Shown piece by piece: positions 1-11,329 of a stretch of DNA of 64,000 bases. How positions within the stretch are numbered: the stretch's first letter is position 1; every line of letters begins with the position of its first letter. Location: NCBI GenBank assembly GCA_029237695.1, contig CM055265.1, positions 69,909,903 through 69,973,902 of the forward strand. The letters are read 5' to 3'. The notes beneath the pieces were generated by a model. That model saw only the letters and a list, made by a program, of their open reading frames with translations. It ran no database searches and was not told the origin of the DNA. The stretch comes from Conchocele bisecta (lineage: Eukaryota; Mollusca; Bivalvia; Lucinida; Thyasiridae). A program made the translations under genes and the position numbers.

Positions 1-3000
1 TCGCCCTGTCGGCTTCACCCGCCGTAGTTAAACCAAAGCATAAACTTAAAACCGCCCTCCTACACGCGATAGCTGACGAGGGCGAGGCTGTTCTAGGGGT
101 TAGATACGAAGAGATGAAGAAAGTCGAGCAGGGTAGACGCACGTTCACGTTCTCATTTAGGAAGCACGTAGAAAAGGAAATACCTAATAGGATAGTAGGG
201 AAATTAACTTCTCATCTGACAACAAACTTCCGCCTAATATATTCGTACTCCGACAAACTACAACACATTGAGGAAAAAGATTACCGAGGTCGGGCAAAGA
301 CGATAATATTTAATAAGAATCTTGTTGGGAGTAGGTGGATGGACTCCTTAGGTGAAGTAGAGAAATGGGCGAAAGATAACGAGAGAAAGCGGATGAATAT
401 AGATAAAGTCGAGAGACCCAACACAAAATGGACGTTCGTGAGGTGGGAGCAGGTTTTTATAAAACTAGTGCAGGGAACACGAGGAGTAGATCTCGGGCTG
501 ACTTCCAAACACGCGGCTGGTGTACCTCTCCCAGACTGGTTGAGGAATAACAAAGGTATGTACTCGTTAGACAAATGCATTGATGAGCTGTGTCTATTCA
601 GGTGCCTGGCCATTCACGTCGGGGCTCGAGCAGACAAGTGTACCGCCCAAGACGGAGAGATGAGTGCTACGTATTTCGGTAAGAGAGAGCATGGGCCTAT
701 TCCGCTAGACGAGCTGAAAAAGGTTGAGGAGAGATTTAATGTGGGTATAGAAGTATATCAGCCAACCGAGAAAGGAATCTGGTGGTTGAGGAAGGCCCCA
801 GCACACTATGAGGAGGTAGGTACGAAGCATGTGACGATAGGCATCTACAAAAACCACGCGTTCCTGATAACCAACATACAAGGTCTGTCGAAAAAGTACG
901 CCTGCAACACTTGCAAACAGAGGTTCACGAAGGCTAGTAACGTTACTCGGCACGGACCCAAGTGCATGAAGGGCGAGACACACGCCGTATGCGAAGGGAA
1001 AGTTCTCGAGCGCCCTCGCTCCGCGTTCGAGAAGGCCTTCTACCCAAAGAACTCTGGAAGCCTAGGGGCACTTGATTGGATGGCGTTTGTTGAGAGTGAG
1101 GAGAACGTGCACATCCACCACGAGCAGTGTGGGCACGGCGGGGAGACGTGGATCTGTGGATCTCCAGTAGATGGATACTGCAAGGAAAATAACACGATGT
1201 ACCAGTATCACGGGTGTTTCTGACACGGTTGTCCGAAACATCACCCGGCGAGATCCCACGAGTTTTGCACCAGCAACAAGCGGGATAAAGAGATCCGTAA
1301 CGCAGGATTTAACATAGTGATAATGTGGGAGTGTAAGTATAACAGAACCGGCGCCAAGATTAAGACAGGATGTCCCACCACACTGTACCCGTACCAGATA
1401 GTATATGATTTTAAAGGAAGGGAGGACCGACCAAACGCCAGACCTATCGTACGAGACAGAGCACGTGCCCGTAAGTGTTAGCATTTTGGACAGCCTGTCC
1501 GGAACCGTATCTCAAATCTGTGACACGGATCCTGCCAAACTGGTAAGTAAGTTCATAGAATATCTACAGGAGAGGGGTAGGGACATTCGCGAAGAAGTGG
1601 GTCGCCGGTACAAGTTCGAGGACACGGAGCACCTCATGCCGCGCCAAGTGGATGAGATAAACAGCTGGATAGATCAGGTCCCAGTGTTGGGTTTCAACTG
1701 CAGTAGGTATGACATCAACCTCATCAAGAAACATCTGGTGGGCAAGCTGGCAGACACGACCACGAAAGTTATGATGGGCAAGCGGACTAACGACACCATA
1801 TTCCTATTCACTCCGGAATTCAGATTCATGGACGTTCTCCTGTACCTTGGTCCGGGAGTCAATTACGATAAGTGGATTAAGGCATACGACTGCTCATCTC
1901 AAAAGTCCATCTTCCCGTATGAGTGGTTTGATTCTGTAGACAAGCTAGACTATCAAGAGCTCCCTGACATAGAGCACTGGTATTCCAAACTCAGATATGA
2001 GATGCTGGTAACCGAGGAGCAGCTGGAGGAGTGCAGGAGAATTTTCGAGGAGAAAGGAATGAGAACATTTAAGGACTGGGTGAGATACTACAACGATCTC
2101 GACGTATCACCTTTTCTAGAGGCCTTAGGTAAGATGTGTGACTTTTACAAACATAGAGGAGTATATATATTTAAAGACGCCGATACCCTGCCAGGAGTAG
2201 CCATCCAATATCTGATGCGAGGAATGGCGTCGGCAAGTGCTAGTATCCCGGGAAAAGCTGGATCCGGACCGAAGACTGGCCAGCTGTACGCCCCAGAGAA
2301 AGAGACGTACGAGATGTTACAGGGAGCTCTAGTCGGAGGACCGTCTATCGTGTTCACCAGATACGCCGAGGCAGGTGTTTCTAAGATACGCCCAAACAGT
2401 AAGGGTGAAGGGAAACCGTGTCACGCATCAACAAAGAGATGCCGTGCGGTAAGGAAACTATACACCACAATAAGACACCCCATAACCAAAATATCATAGA
2501 CAAGTTCTGCCAACGGGTACACAGGGGAAGCGATTACTGGTTCTGGTTCGCCGAGGTGGATATAGAAGTCCCCGAGAGCCTGAGAGAAAAGTTTGAAGAG
2601 ATGTAGTTGAAGAGGAAGAGGTTCCAGACACATGCTCCAGTATCTGAAAAGCACAGGCAGGAATCGAGGATACGGAAAAAAGATGCTGCTGTACGCCCCA
2701 CTGTTGAAGTGCTATCTAGAGCACGGGCTAGTGATAACAGGTCTCCACAGGATGCTAGACTACGAAGCTGGAAAACCCTTCGCGTGGTTTGTCGAAGAGG
2801 TGACTGCGGCTAGGAGGACCGGAGACGTAGATGAATCGAAGAAGCCGGTAGCTGAAATAATGAAGTTTGCTGGTAATTCGTGTTGTGGTAAGATGATTGA
2901 GGCACCAGAGAGACACCTTAACACTACATACACTAAAAGTGAGAGTTGTGTGGATAAAGCACTACGCTCAGCGTTCTTCGAAGATCTGGAAGAGATCGGA

Positions 3001-3708
3001 GACGCGTATGAGATATCTAGTAGGAAGGCTAAGTGTGCTGTTAAGGGACCGTTCCACTGTGGGATAGCCGTGTACAAACTAGCCAAGCTGAGAATGTTAG
3101 AGTTCTATTACGACTTCCGAGACAAGTACGTATCGAGAAAGGACTTTGAACTAATTCAGATGTATACGGACAGCATGTACATAGGTGTGAGTGCTAAGCC
3201 GGATAGTACAGCTAACGATGAAAGCCTAGACGCGCTGGTGATGCCTAGACAACGTGTTACATACGAGAAAGATAAGCGCAACTGGCTCGCATGGGACCAA
3301 TGGAGTAACAGGAAACCTGGGCTGTTCAAGATGGTGTTCCAAGGAGATAGAGCTATTGCGCTATCCAGTAAGTGTTACTTCGTAGAAAAGCTGGCTGAGA
3401 GCGAATAGTCCAAGTGGCATCCGGCCAGGCACCAACAACGCGCGCTGGCCGCACAACCCACCAGACTTGAAACCCCGGGCGCAGTGAAGCATTCCTCTAA
3501 GGGAATGAGTAAGAGAACCAACAGCGTGAGTTGGGATAGATATAAGAACGCGTTGGAAGGCCATAGAGACGTGGCTAAAAATATAGGTTTCCGTATGAAC
3601 GGTGGAGTAATGAAAACATACACCCAGAGTAAACTGGGGTTGTCGGCGTACTACGACAAGAGAAGAGTGATGGAAGATGGTATACACACCGAGCCTATAG
3701 ATAGGTAA
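1..3708 (+). pseudogene. Protein-primed family B DNA polymerase, Maverick type, left copy (5' end outside window)
   Basis: It would replicate the element by protein-primed DNA synthesis. Readable pieces are 114-1223, 1405-2499, 2418-2606, 2632-3408 and 3484-3708. The N-terminal part holds a CxxC...H...C zinc-finger-like segment (about 900-980) and a cysteine/histidine motif, YHGCF, that runs straight into a TGA stop at 1221-1223. The exonuclease part follows: a D-F-K tripeptide at 1407-1415 where an acidic third residue is expected, FNCSRYD near 1693, and YYNDLD near 2086. The palm shows GNSCCGK (motif B, near 2872) and YTDSMY near 3163, where the first motif C aspartate has become tyrosine. 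A TAG at 3406-3408 splits off the C-terminus. Several frame changes separate the pieces. It is convergent with the integrase. The family call is firm; the gene is clearly dead. Confidence 0.88.
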
Positions 3709-3770
3709 ACAAAAAAAAGAAGTCTCAAAAAAGGGGAGAATACCAAAGACTCTGACGAGAGCCTGACCGA

Positions 3771-4739
3771 CTATGACGACGGACGATCTGGGGGTAGCTG
3801 GTTGTCAGAAGGCACCGCAAGAAGTTCTTCACGAACAAACCCGCGCGATGGACCATCATCCAAATAGTAGAGCACGGGCTCATTGGGTTTGGTAATAGAT
3901 CGATCCAGATGATATACGTTGAGAGACCATACGGGATCAGTCGCGCGGCGGCGACTACTTTCGAGCTCTCCCGGTTGATAGAGGTATCGGACGTCATCCG
4001 CTAAACCAACGGGTCGCCCGAGCGAGACGGCGGATGGTTTGTGCGACACCTTTTTAGACTTCATGGCATCTACGGGCTTCTTACCGATCAATCTGGTCAC
4101 CTCGCCGTTCAGTGCAGAGACCACGGAGGGCAGCCTGGTCACCCACCACTCGGTCGATCGCGGATGAGGGTCTGCAATCTCTTTGGCATATTGGTGACCG
4201 TACAGTCTCTCAGCCAGGGTTCGATTGAACCGCTTCACGATCCCCTGGTCCCGGTGGATGTCGACGCGGCCGCGTCTAACAGACACGTCGTGTTTAGCCA
4301 ATAGATGAGAGACCGCCGTCATGAACTCTCGGCCGGGATCGACCTGGAGAAGATTCGGCCAATTGAGAGGACTTAGTGGCCAGCGGCTCAGCCCCCTTAT
4401 ACCGACTCGCTACGTCAACGATTGTCAGTGCGTACTTGTACGTCTTGCAACCGACGCGATCGTGAGGGAGAAACAGGAGGTCAGCTTGGTGGACTTCGTT
4501 TGGCACCGGCACGTCGAATTTCGGCCGCGGAATATTGTGAGGCGCGGGAAAATAGATTTGCCAGAGGTCCTGCTTCTTGAGCCATTCCTTGGCGGCGTTT
4601 TCGGAAACCTTGGTCGCCGCCGCGAGGTTCTTGATGGCCGCGAGTCCCTTCCAGTAGCCGCGAGGGCTGTAGTATGTGTGTTCGCTAGCTTGCGCGCTAG
4701 GCGAACCGATGGTTTGGTATCAAGATTGCGCGTGTCCAT
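3771..4739 (-). pseudogene. RVE-type integrase of the Maverick element, left copy
   Basis: This is a retroviral-like DDE integrase that would insert the element into host DNA. The start is the ATG at 4739 (reverse strand), matching the right-arm copy. Core acidic positions can be followed at HQADLLFL (first D) and VDPGREF (second D). The third catalytic position reads Lys within GIVKRFNRTL (codon 4233-4235), in both arms. Two private lesions break the left copy: two extra bases near 4679 (an extra CA) and a 47-bp deletion near 4369 relative to the right arm. The C-terminal half (3771-4322) stays open. The start overlaps the end of the 4720-5067 gene by 20 bp, typical of compact viral-style packing. 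Confidence 0.85.
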
Positions 4740-5067
4740 CGTATGCGAGGTATTCTAGTAGGTCGAACATTCTCCAACATGTCCTCGCCAGATCGTTTGG
4801 TAACTGCACCGTCAATAAAAAACCGTTGTTGGAAGTTTCGCTGCAGCTGCCGGTTAAGTTCCCCCAATTCACGAATTGGAACAGGAACGGGAACTCGGAG
4901 GAATCAAATATCCGTTTTGCGAAAAGGGTGGCCGCTTTTTCGTCCTCGCGCCACGTCTCTAGAGAGTCTTGGGCCAGACTGATCAGACCCTTTGCGCCAG
5001 CTAAACAGTATTTAAGGGCCGTGTAGCCTACATCGAGCAGAGCAAAATAAATCTCGTCTACTAACAT
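4720..5067 (-). CDS. Small Maverick protein of unknown function, left copy (115 aa)
   Basis: This open frame of 115 codons starts with MLVDEIYFALLDVGY and is intact in this arm. It has a hydrophobic N-terminal helix (roughly residues 5-30), a charged middle (WREDEKAATLFAKR), and a linker containing a palindromic DNA cassette (4864-4879) read as FQFVNWGN. I do not recognise a named domain. The mirrored copy at 35191-35568 carries a stop and a repeat expansion. It lies between the integrase and a membrane-protein gene, all on one strand, and a TATA-rich stretch sits just upstream (5068-5095). Confidence 0.6.
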   Translation of the reverse strand: MLVDEIYFALLDVGYTALKYCLAGAKGLISLAQDSLETWREDEKAATLFAKRIFDSSEFPFLFQFVNWGNLTGSCSETSNNGFLLTVQLPNDLARTCWRMFDLLEYLAYDGHAQS

Positions 5068-5125
5068 CGTTCTATATATATATATATATATTATTTAAAA
5101 AAAGTTTTTTTTAAATAAATATTGC
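5068..5125. promoter_or_regulatory. TA-repeat and T/A hairpin between two genes, left arm
   Basis: A (TA)n run at about 5074-5090 is followed by a hairpin of TTTAAAAAAA against TTTTTTTTAAA. It lies between the start of the 4720-5067 gene and the end of the 5095-5683 gene. The mirrored copy is at about 35140-35185. It could hold a TATA-type promoter, a transcription end, or both. Confidence 0.4.
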
Positions 5126-5683
5126 TTTTGCTTATTGCTTTTGCTTATTGCTTTTCCAATACGTAGCTGATGAGACCCGTCGCAACCATCCCCACGACGA
5201 TGAACGTGATCTCGCGGTCTTTTTGGGCCTCTGACGGTACATAGAAATCTGAAAGTTGGGGCTTGGGATCCAGCGGCGTAGACTTTTCTGCGGATATGCC
5301 AGTGCGTACTCGCGGTTGGCTTCTTCAACGTTCCGGAAAGTTTGCGCGGCGTGATTCTCGCGGTGAAGCTCTTCGTTGACCCAGTCCAGATGGGCGGTTC
5401 GTTTTTTCGACCATGCTGCGTCTGCGCTCTTGAGTTGTTCTGCAGCTAAATCGTGACGCTTGCGCTCCTCATCCGCGTCCGATTTTCCTATTAACGAGAA
5501 TAAATAGTTGCTACCGGCTACATTCAAGGTCGCTAGCCCTACGTCTCTCACAGTCATGTCCAATTTGGGAGCGGGCCCGCTGAAGGCCATCTTTGATAGT
5601 CGAGCAAACCCGATACTGAGAACCGATATCACCACGGCGTGATAAATCGCATTCACTATCATTTTACCATCGTTTTCAGCCAT
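5095..5683 (-). pseudogene. Small two-membrane-segment protein of the Maverick element, left copy
   Basis: The start is the ATG at 5683 (MAENDGKMIVNAIYHAVVIS). The N-terminus carries a hydrophobic helix (about residues 8-30) and a conserved-looking PKLDMTVRDVGLATLNV segment. A charged coiled stretch follows, then, in another frame, a C-terminal membrane helix (IAFIVVGMVATGLISYYIG). The frame change falls in the same place in both arms (around 5290-5330 here), so it predates the arm split. The C-terminus contains short repeats coding SNKQKQ. Similar small membrane proteins are, as far as I recall, common in Mavericks; the function is unknown and a virion membrane role is only inferred. Confidence 0.6.
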
Positions 5684-5695
5684 TATATATAGTGA

Positions 5696-6900
5696 TTATT
5701 GCATATAAAATGGATCGCGATCAATGTTTAAATGAGGCACAATCGGTTTCGTAACTTTCTTTGGAACCGCCTCCAACTGCACAGGTGTGGTTGGGGGCTG
5801 TTTCGAAAGGTAGTTCCGCACACACAGGGTGCCCACAACTGCCAGACCACCACCAACAACCCATGGGATGATCCAGGTAGGAGCTACAGCAATCGGGGAT
5901 TGCACCTACAGTTCCTGCGGAGGTTGAACCCCCAACTGCACAGATGCGGTTGTAGCTGTCTTCGGATGTTTTGCTGTCTCTGTCCCCAACTCCAATTTCG
6001 ATTGGGGCTCCAGCTCAGGAGCGGCTGGAACAAGTAACGACTGTTTGGCCTCTCGAAGCTCGGCGAGTATTTTATCTTGTTTAGCTTTTCGGGTGGCAGC
6101 CGCTGCCCGCCCAGCTGCCTGTCTTTTTGGGTTTTTATGTCGTGCAACCGGAGCTTGCTCCTGTGAAGTTTGTTCCTGTGGAGCTTGCCCCCCGCCCCCC
6201 CCCACCCCAACGTGCTCTGGTTCAACAGTGTTGAAGTTGGAAGTGCAATCGCGGATTGCTGCTCCGTCACTCTCGCAGGTGCTCGTCGCTCCTGGTCCAA
6301 CATGCTCGGGAGCGGAGTTGGGTGTGTGTCTTGTGTCATCATCATTTTCTGAGCTTATAGCTCGTGGGCATATATGTCCAAATTGACAGTGCTTAGCCGT
6401 GGTCAACGCGGTTGTCAGCGGAGCTAAGTACATTCCAAACTTGTGATAAATTGAGCAGCAGGCTGTTCTAAGAGTGTGTCCTACAAAAGGGTCAGTCTCT
6501 AGCACGCCAATCAACCCCGCGGTGTCAGATATAGGAAGAAGTATACTAACAGCGGTAGTGTATAAATGAATAGCCGCCGATTCAAGAGTTTTCGTCATCT
6601 CTGCACCTAACCTAGATTCGTATCGCGCATACATTTTATTGACCTCCGCATCTTGTCCACCTGACAAACTGAGAGACGCCTACCGAGATAATGCTCCGAT
6701 TGCCCCCCAGCAACCAGCGCAGCTAGCCGCTCGCGTCGCGCCGCGTTTTCATTTTCTTTCCTCCAACAGTGTTGGGCAGATACCGTATCGGCAGTCGTGC
6801 CGGCAGGTGTTCCTACAGTTTCAGTCGTGTCGGCAGTCGTACCGACAGTCAGCACGAATGTTTCTTCCATTAGCTGATCGAGAAGTTCGTCGCAGTTCAT
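5696..6900 (-). pseudogene. Maverick membrane/virion-type protein with C-terminal TM helix, left copy
   Basis: The chosen start is the ATG at 6900 (MNCDELLDQLMEE); an upstream hydrophobic frame (6901-7020) is open but not clearly the same protein. The order is: a charged N-terminus, an EHYLGRRLSVCQVDKM segment, a frame change near 6640 shared with the right arm, and an amphipathic or hydrophobic region (YARYESRLGAEMTKTLES onward). A Lys/Arg/Ala-rich segment (NPKRQAAGRAAAATRK) and proline-rich linkers follow, then a last TM helix (WIIPWVVGGGLAVVGTL). In this arm a TAG at 5906-5908 cuts off the TM segment; the right arm has a sense codon there. The left copy also has a C-tract (6187-6203) absent from the right. 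Function unknown. Confidence 0.55.
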
Positions 6901-7026
6901 TGTGTTTTTAATAATTTGTATTATTCTGACTAGCCTCATAAGTCTAACATATTGCCAAGCGCACCACCCGATACTTATGATCACCGTTATGCTCGCAACA
7001 AAGCAGTAATTGCTAAACAATTATTA

Positions 7027-7262
7027 AGCGGAGCAACAAATTATTAACATTGTTCAGCATTTGTTAAGCATTGTTCAGCATTTGTTCAACATTTGTTCAG
7101 CATTTGTTCAGCATTGTTAACCATTGTTCAGCATTATTAAACGTTTGTTAAGCATTGTTAAGCATTGTTAAGTATTTGTTAAGCATTGTTCAGCATTGTT
7201 AATCATTTGCTCAGCATTTGTTAAGTATTTGTTAAGCATTGCTCAGCAGTTACTAACGAACG
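7027..7262. repeat. Iterated TTAAGCATTG / TTCAGCATTTG array, left arm
   Basis: About 20 imperfect copies of an 11-12-base unit (TTGTTAAGCA, TTGTTCAGCA and close variants) lie between the ATPase 3' end and the next gene. The same array is at 33016-33240 in the other arm, so it was part of the ancestral element. It may be a replication or transcription control region, a decayed coding repeat, or a simple minisatellite. Confidence 0.85.
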
Positions 7263-7944
7263 TTAAGCAATAGCTTATTACTTTGTAAGCAGTTGGTTGA
7301 TCAGTCTTTAACAGAAGCTTGGCGTGCTTAGTTTCCGAAAGCATCTGTCGAACATCCAGGCTCTCCTCGCGCGTTGGGATAACGTCGTTCTCTCGAAGAC
7401 AGTCATCGAATGAGTCTAGGTCCTTGCAGTGAAAGAGGGCGACCCATTTCGTTTGCTCGCGCAGATCCATGAGGACGGCGTTGTACTTCTGAGTGGAGAT
7501 CCATACGCTTTGCCACGCATGGCGGCCAGAAAATGCGAGCTCAGAGAGCATGTCCTTCTTTTTGGTCATCGCCGCCTTGGCCGAGCAGTCGTCAATCACA
7601 TATAGGGTGGACTCACCCTGGAATATTTGGTAGAAGCCGCGCAACCAATCGTGAAGCCTGCCACCGGGGTCAACGACGCATACCTCCGGGTAGGCCCATA
7701 TCCACGGGCGCCGCTGATAAGAATCGTTGTGCCGCACAGTGGAACACAGGATCACAATGTGACGAAAAGCATCGCGGTAGGACCCCTCGAGCAAGTCGAG
7801 GATGAAAACCGTTTTTCAGCATCCCGTCTGCCCACATATTATGGCAGAGTGGGCATCACAAACTTTATTTGATGTAAAACCACAAACTTTGTTTGAAGGT
7901 TTTATATCTTTAGATTCAGTAGAGTGCTGAGACGTATCGGCCAT
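7243..7944 (-). pseudogene. FtsK/HerA (A32-like) DNA-packaging ATPase, left copy
   Basis: It would drive DNA into capsids. Starting at the ATG at 7944 the frame is 702 nt, the same length as the right-arm copy, and overlaps the end of the capsid gene. The N-terminus leads to a Walker A segment reading ICGQTGC, then a TGA stop (7816-7818), then KTVFIL; the stop sits at the glycine before the invariant lysine. Everything after it is open to 7243. Walker B is LYVIDDCS, and an arginine-finger/sensor region follows (FSGRHAWQSVWISTQ). In this arm that single stop is the only visible break. It is identical in the other arm. Confidence 0.85.
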
Positions 7945-9012
7945 CTGCGATGTTGAGTTGTGCGTCTGTGATTATATATAAGTACACGTTCAATGGCCCA
8001 GCTCCATCCGCCTCTTTGGTTATCTGGATCGTCACACCCTCGCTAGCGTTCTCAAACTTGGCGTCCACTACCGTGCATTTGGTCGTCGCGCTGGCTCGCT
8101 GTCTAGCCATAGCGCGTACTTGGAAGTCAGGCACTCCGCGAGGGAGACGTCCGAGAGCTGCAGGTCTTTGGCAACCACGGCAACCTCCGGGGAGCGCTTA
8201 GACCCGGCAGCAAACTGCTTTCTGGCTTCGTCCCACAGCTGGTGCGCGCGAAGGCCCTGTATGTAGAGTTGATTCGGGACTCCCTCGATTGTCACCTCTA
8301 CCTTTGTGATATTGGGGTTATAACATTTGTCGGTTTTTCTAACCCCGAGCGCGAACCGACCCTCCTCGAACAGCATCAGTATACCTTTCATCGAGCGGGC
8401 GGGTACGTTGACATTAATATTCCACAATGTGTCGCTTTTGTCTTTCGTCATCTTGCGGTGACGAAGAACTCGGTCGTAAAGTATGGCAACGCGCCCAACG
8501 TACTGGGTTCTGATCAATCGCGCGAGTTCGGGCATCGTGACCATGTCGTACTCCAGCGAAACGTTGTCGATCGTATACGTCGATGTCATGTCAGTGGCTA
8601 TGAGAACTCGGCCGTAGTCGTTGAACGTTAGTTCGTATTCGAGGCGGTCAGCCAAAGCGCTCTGATAGTAGGGCATGTGACTCTCCAGCAACTCAAAGTC
8701 GAGCGGGATGTAGAAGCGGTTGCCGTAAGCGGCCGCGATCGCGTTGTCACTCGCGTTGTTATCTGCCTTGTCACCTGCCCCGATCCAAAGTCTGGTTACG
8801 TTCCTATTTTGGCTAGTGTCAATACGCTGATAAACCGCATTTTCGCGCTCTTGCGCCGTCTACCACAGGTCCTGATACCAATTGGTAGACGTCACTGTCG
8901 TCGTCGATGGGTTGTTTGTAATAACGACGCTCTGTCTCACGCCTTTCGTCCCGAGGGGCTCCCGCAGTCTGCGGTATGGATTGAGTTTGCGACAGTATTT
9001 ACTCGAAGACAT
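7916..9012 (-). pseudogene. Major capsid protein (double jelly-roll hexon type), left copy
   Basis: The start is the ATG at 9012 (reads MSSSKYCRKLNPYRR in this arm). The middle and C-terminal part (8068-8691) carries DTLWNINVNVPARSMKG and NPNITKVEVTIEGVPNQL, which I recognise as hexon-type capsid sequence of Mavericks/adintoviruses. Compared with the right arm, 202 bp are missing near 8895, between two copies of an 8-bp repeat (ATCGACGA), which shifts the frame. Another frame change lies near 8090, so the C-terminal stretch is in ORF 7916-8134. It is divergent from the coiled-coil gene, with 64 bp between the two starts. Confidence 0.82.
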
Positions 9013-9076
9013 ATTTTCAGTGAAACTAAATACTCTATTAAACCCGTATTGTTTTTTCTTTAATACATCGTTAACA
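9013..9076. promoter_or_regulatory. Divergent intergenic region, capsid versus coiled-coil gene, left arm
   Basis: These 64 AT-rich bases separate two opposite starts (9012 reverse, 9077 forward). Any promoters for both genes must lie here or within coding DNA. The mirrored region is 31000-31063. Confidence 0.45.
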
Positions 9077-9497
9077 ATGGCTGGTTACGATATTGGCATG
9101 GACGAATTCGGCAGAGACGATTTCCGCGATGACTATGACCTCGATGATGACATCGGTGCTGACATCGATGATGATAACGAAACGCTCTTCATAGAGACAC
9201 CAGCCGGCGAGGAAATAGGTGGAGCTACCAACACCAGGGGCCCGTTTCACTAAACGTCTTACGATAAGAAATTATCGTACGAACTTCTTAGGCGCATTTT
9301 ACCGTTTCACTAACGTCAATTTCCTGCGAACTTTCTTGCGAAGTTCGTAACTTTCCTCGTAAGTCTGCGATAGGTATTGGGCTGTCGTACGAAGATTTTT
9401 TAGCGCAAGTGTCACGGCCACCATACATGTATTTCATGAATAACATCGCCATAAAATCGTCCGTGCATATTTCGCCCTATAGGTTTCACCCTCTACT

Positions 9498-9748
<251 letters not shown>

Positions 9749-9939
9749 CGTTTATTTTTGGCATTACTTAGTAATACATTACCCTCACTACTGATCGTAC
9801 GTCCGTTCGTCTGTTTATTTTGTTTTTAAGTGTTGGTCTGTCCATCTGTCTGTTTTTTTGGAAGTTTTTTTTTTGAAGTTTTTGTAAGTTTCTCAAATCA
9901 CTTATAGGGGCCCTAATGCGTAGACAGACCGGATTATCT

Positions 9940-10115
9940 AGCGTTAGCTGCTTATCAGTTAGCCAGCAAATGCAACCCAGATATAACGTGGCTTATATAG
10001 TAGTGACTCACTATACTTGTAGCTGTTGATCAGTTAGTGCAGCAAATGCAGCCTGATATAACGTGGCTTATATAACAGTGACTCGCTATACTTGTACCTG
10101 CTGATCAGTTAGGCT
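9940..10115. repeat. ~75-bp repeat units (CTGATCAGTTAGCCAGCAAATGC), cluster 1
   Basis: At least two successive units contain TGATCAGTTAG...GCAAATGCAGCC...ATAACGTGGCTTATA...ACTCACTATACTTGTA. A second cluster is at 10885-11035. They look like subterminal tandem repeats of the surrounding transposon. Confidence 0.8.
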
Positions 10116-10139
10116 TTTTTTTGTCTTATATTTAAGGGT

Positions 10140-10225
10140 AGGAATTGGCTCGAGGACCTTCCAAACCCGGGCATTTGAACCCCAAAAGTTGCAGGCCAAT
10201 GACCGTTGGCCCGTTTGTTTCCGAA
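10140..10225 (-). repeat. tRNA-derived SINE-like fragment
   Basis: On the reverse strand it reads GGGGTTCAAATGCCCGGG, close to an RNA polymerase III B box. Upstream sequence could hold a weak A box. No clear poly-A or end duplication was found, so this is tentative. Confidence 0.3.
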
Positions 10226-10884
10226 TTTACTAATATCTGCCATACAGTCGAAATATGTGCATTAAATGAAGGAGGCAATGAGGCGGTTAATTTAACCTAG
10301 CTAGTTCATGCTCCTTTCGCACGAAGCCGGTATGTAAGACCGTGAAAAAGGCTGAGTGTGAGTGCATGTGATATATGGAGATTCAGCCGTAACAGTGTTA
10401 TCCTATATAATGATGATATTTGACGATCGGTCAGGGCATAACATATCAGGCTGAGAATGATCGATATTTGGTTATGCAAAGTATGATGTAATATGTTTTC
10501 GGGCCCAGCTACTGTCGTTTCGCGGCTTTTCGTTATATACGATTTGCTGTTATTCGAGTTCATGTTTGGCGTTTATCTGTTACTATTTGGTTATGTGACA
10601 ATGTGTTTCACATATTCTGAAGACGAAAGAAAAAGAGAAGATAATACACGGCGGTATAGCAATTGCCCATATATTAGTGAGTGGCCCATACCATACCGCC
10701 GGCCATGGTCCAACAAGTTAAATTTGATTTCAGACGATGCATATTACAGTCAATAATGTTTAATAAGAGTAATGCGGGCGGCCAATTCCGGTCTATTCTG
10801 CATTACTCCGTGAGATGAATGGTGGGGAAACCGGAGTACCAGGGTAAAACCACCTCCTCCGGCAAGTAATGACAACTTCACATA

Positions 10885-11035
10885 CGTCGGTGATCAGTTA
10901 GGCCAGCATATGCAGCCTTATATAACGTGGCTTATGGAGTAGTTACTCACTATAATTTTACCTTCTGATCAGTTAGCCAGCAAATGCAGCCTGATATAAT
11001 GTGGTTTAAGGAGGAGTGATTCACTATAATTGTAG
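10885..11035. repeat. ~75-bp repeat units, cluster 2
   Basis: Two more copies of the unit seen at 9940-10115, with the same TGATCAGTTAGCCAGC and TGCAGCC...TATAA..GTGG core. Confidence 0.75.
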
Positions 11036-11329
11036 TGTGGTGTAGGGGTGAAATGGATGAAAACACGAATTAAATATTTTCAAAAGTAATATGTATGTAA
11101 TGTGTTGTCATATCATTTTTTTTTGTTACTGTATACTATATGATACATCTAGTTGCCATCTCCGCCATCTTTGTATGTACAGCCATCTTACAGTTTCATC
11201 ACTTCGACCGTTTGACACATACAGAAAATAATATGACAGAGAAAGTATTACAATGTGGTGCAATACATTATAGACAGATATGACAACATCGTGCTATAAA
11301 TATTATGCCAGAAAGCTATACAACAGGTT

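Noticed and set aside
7027..7262. CRISPR-like array of short repeats
   Set aside because: Units are 11-12 bases, back to back with no unique spacers, in eukaryotic DNA.
7810..7825. TGA read as tryptophan (alternative code) to rescue the ATPase
   Set aside because: The P-loop position needs a small residue, and other genes are broken by TAG and TAA too; ordinary decay is simpler.
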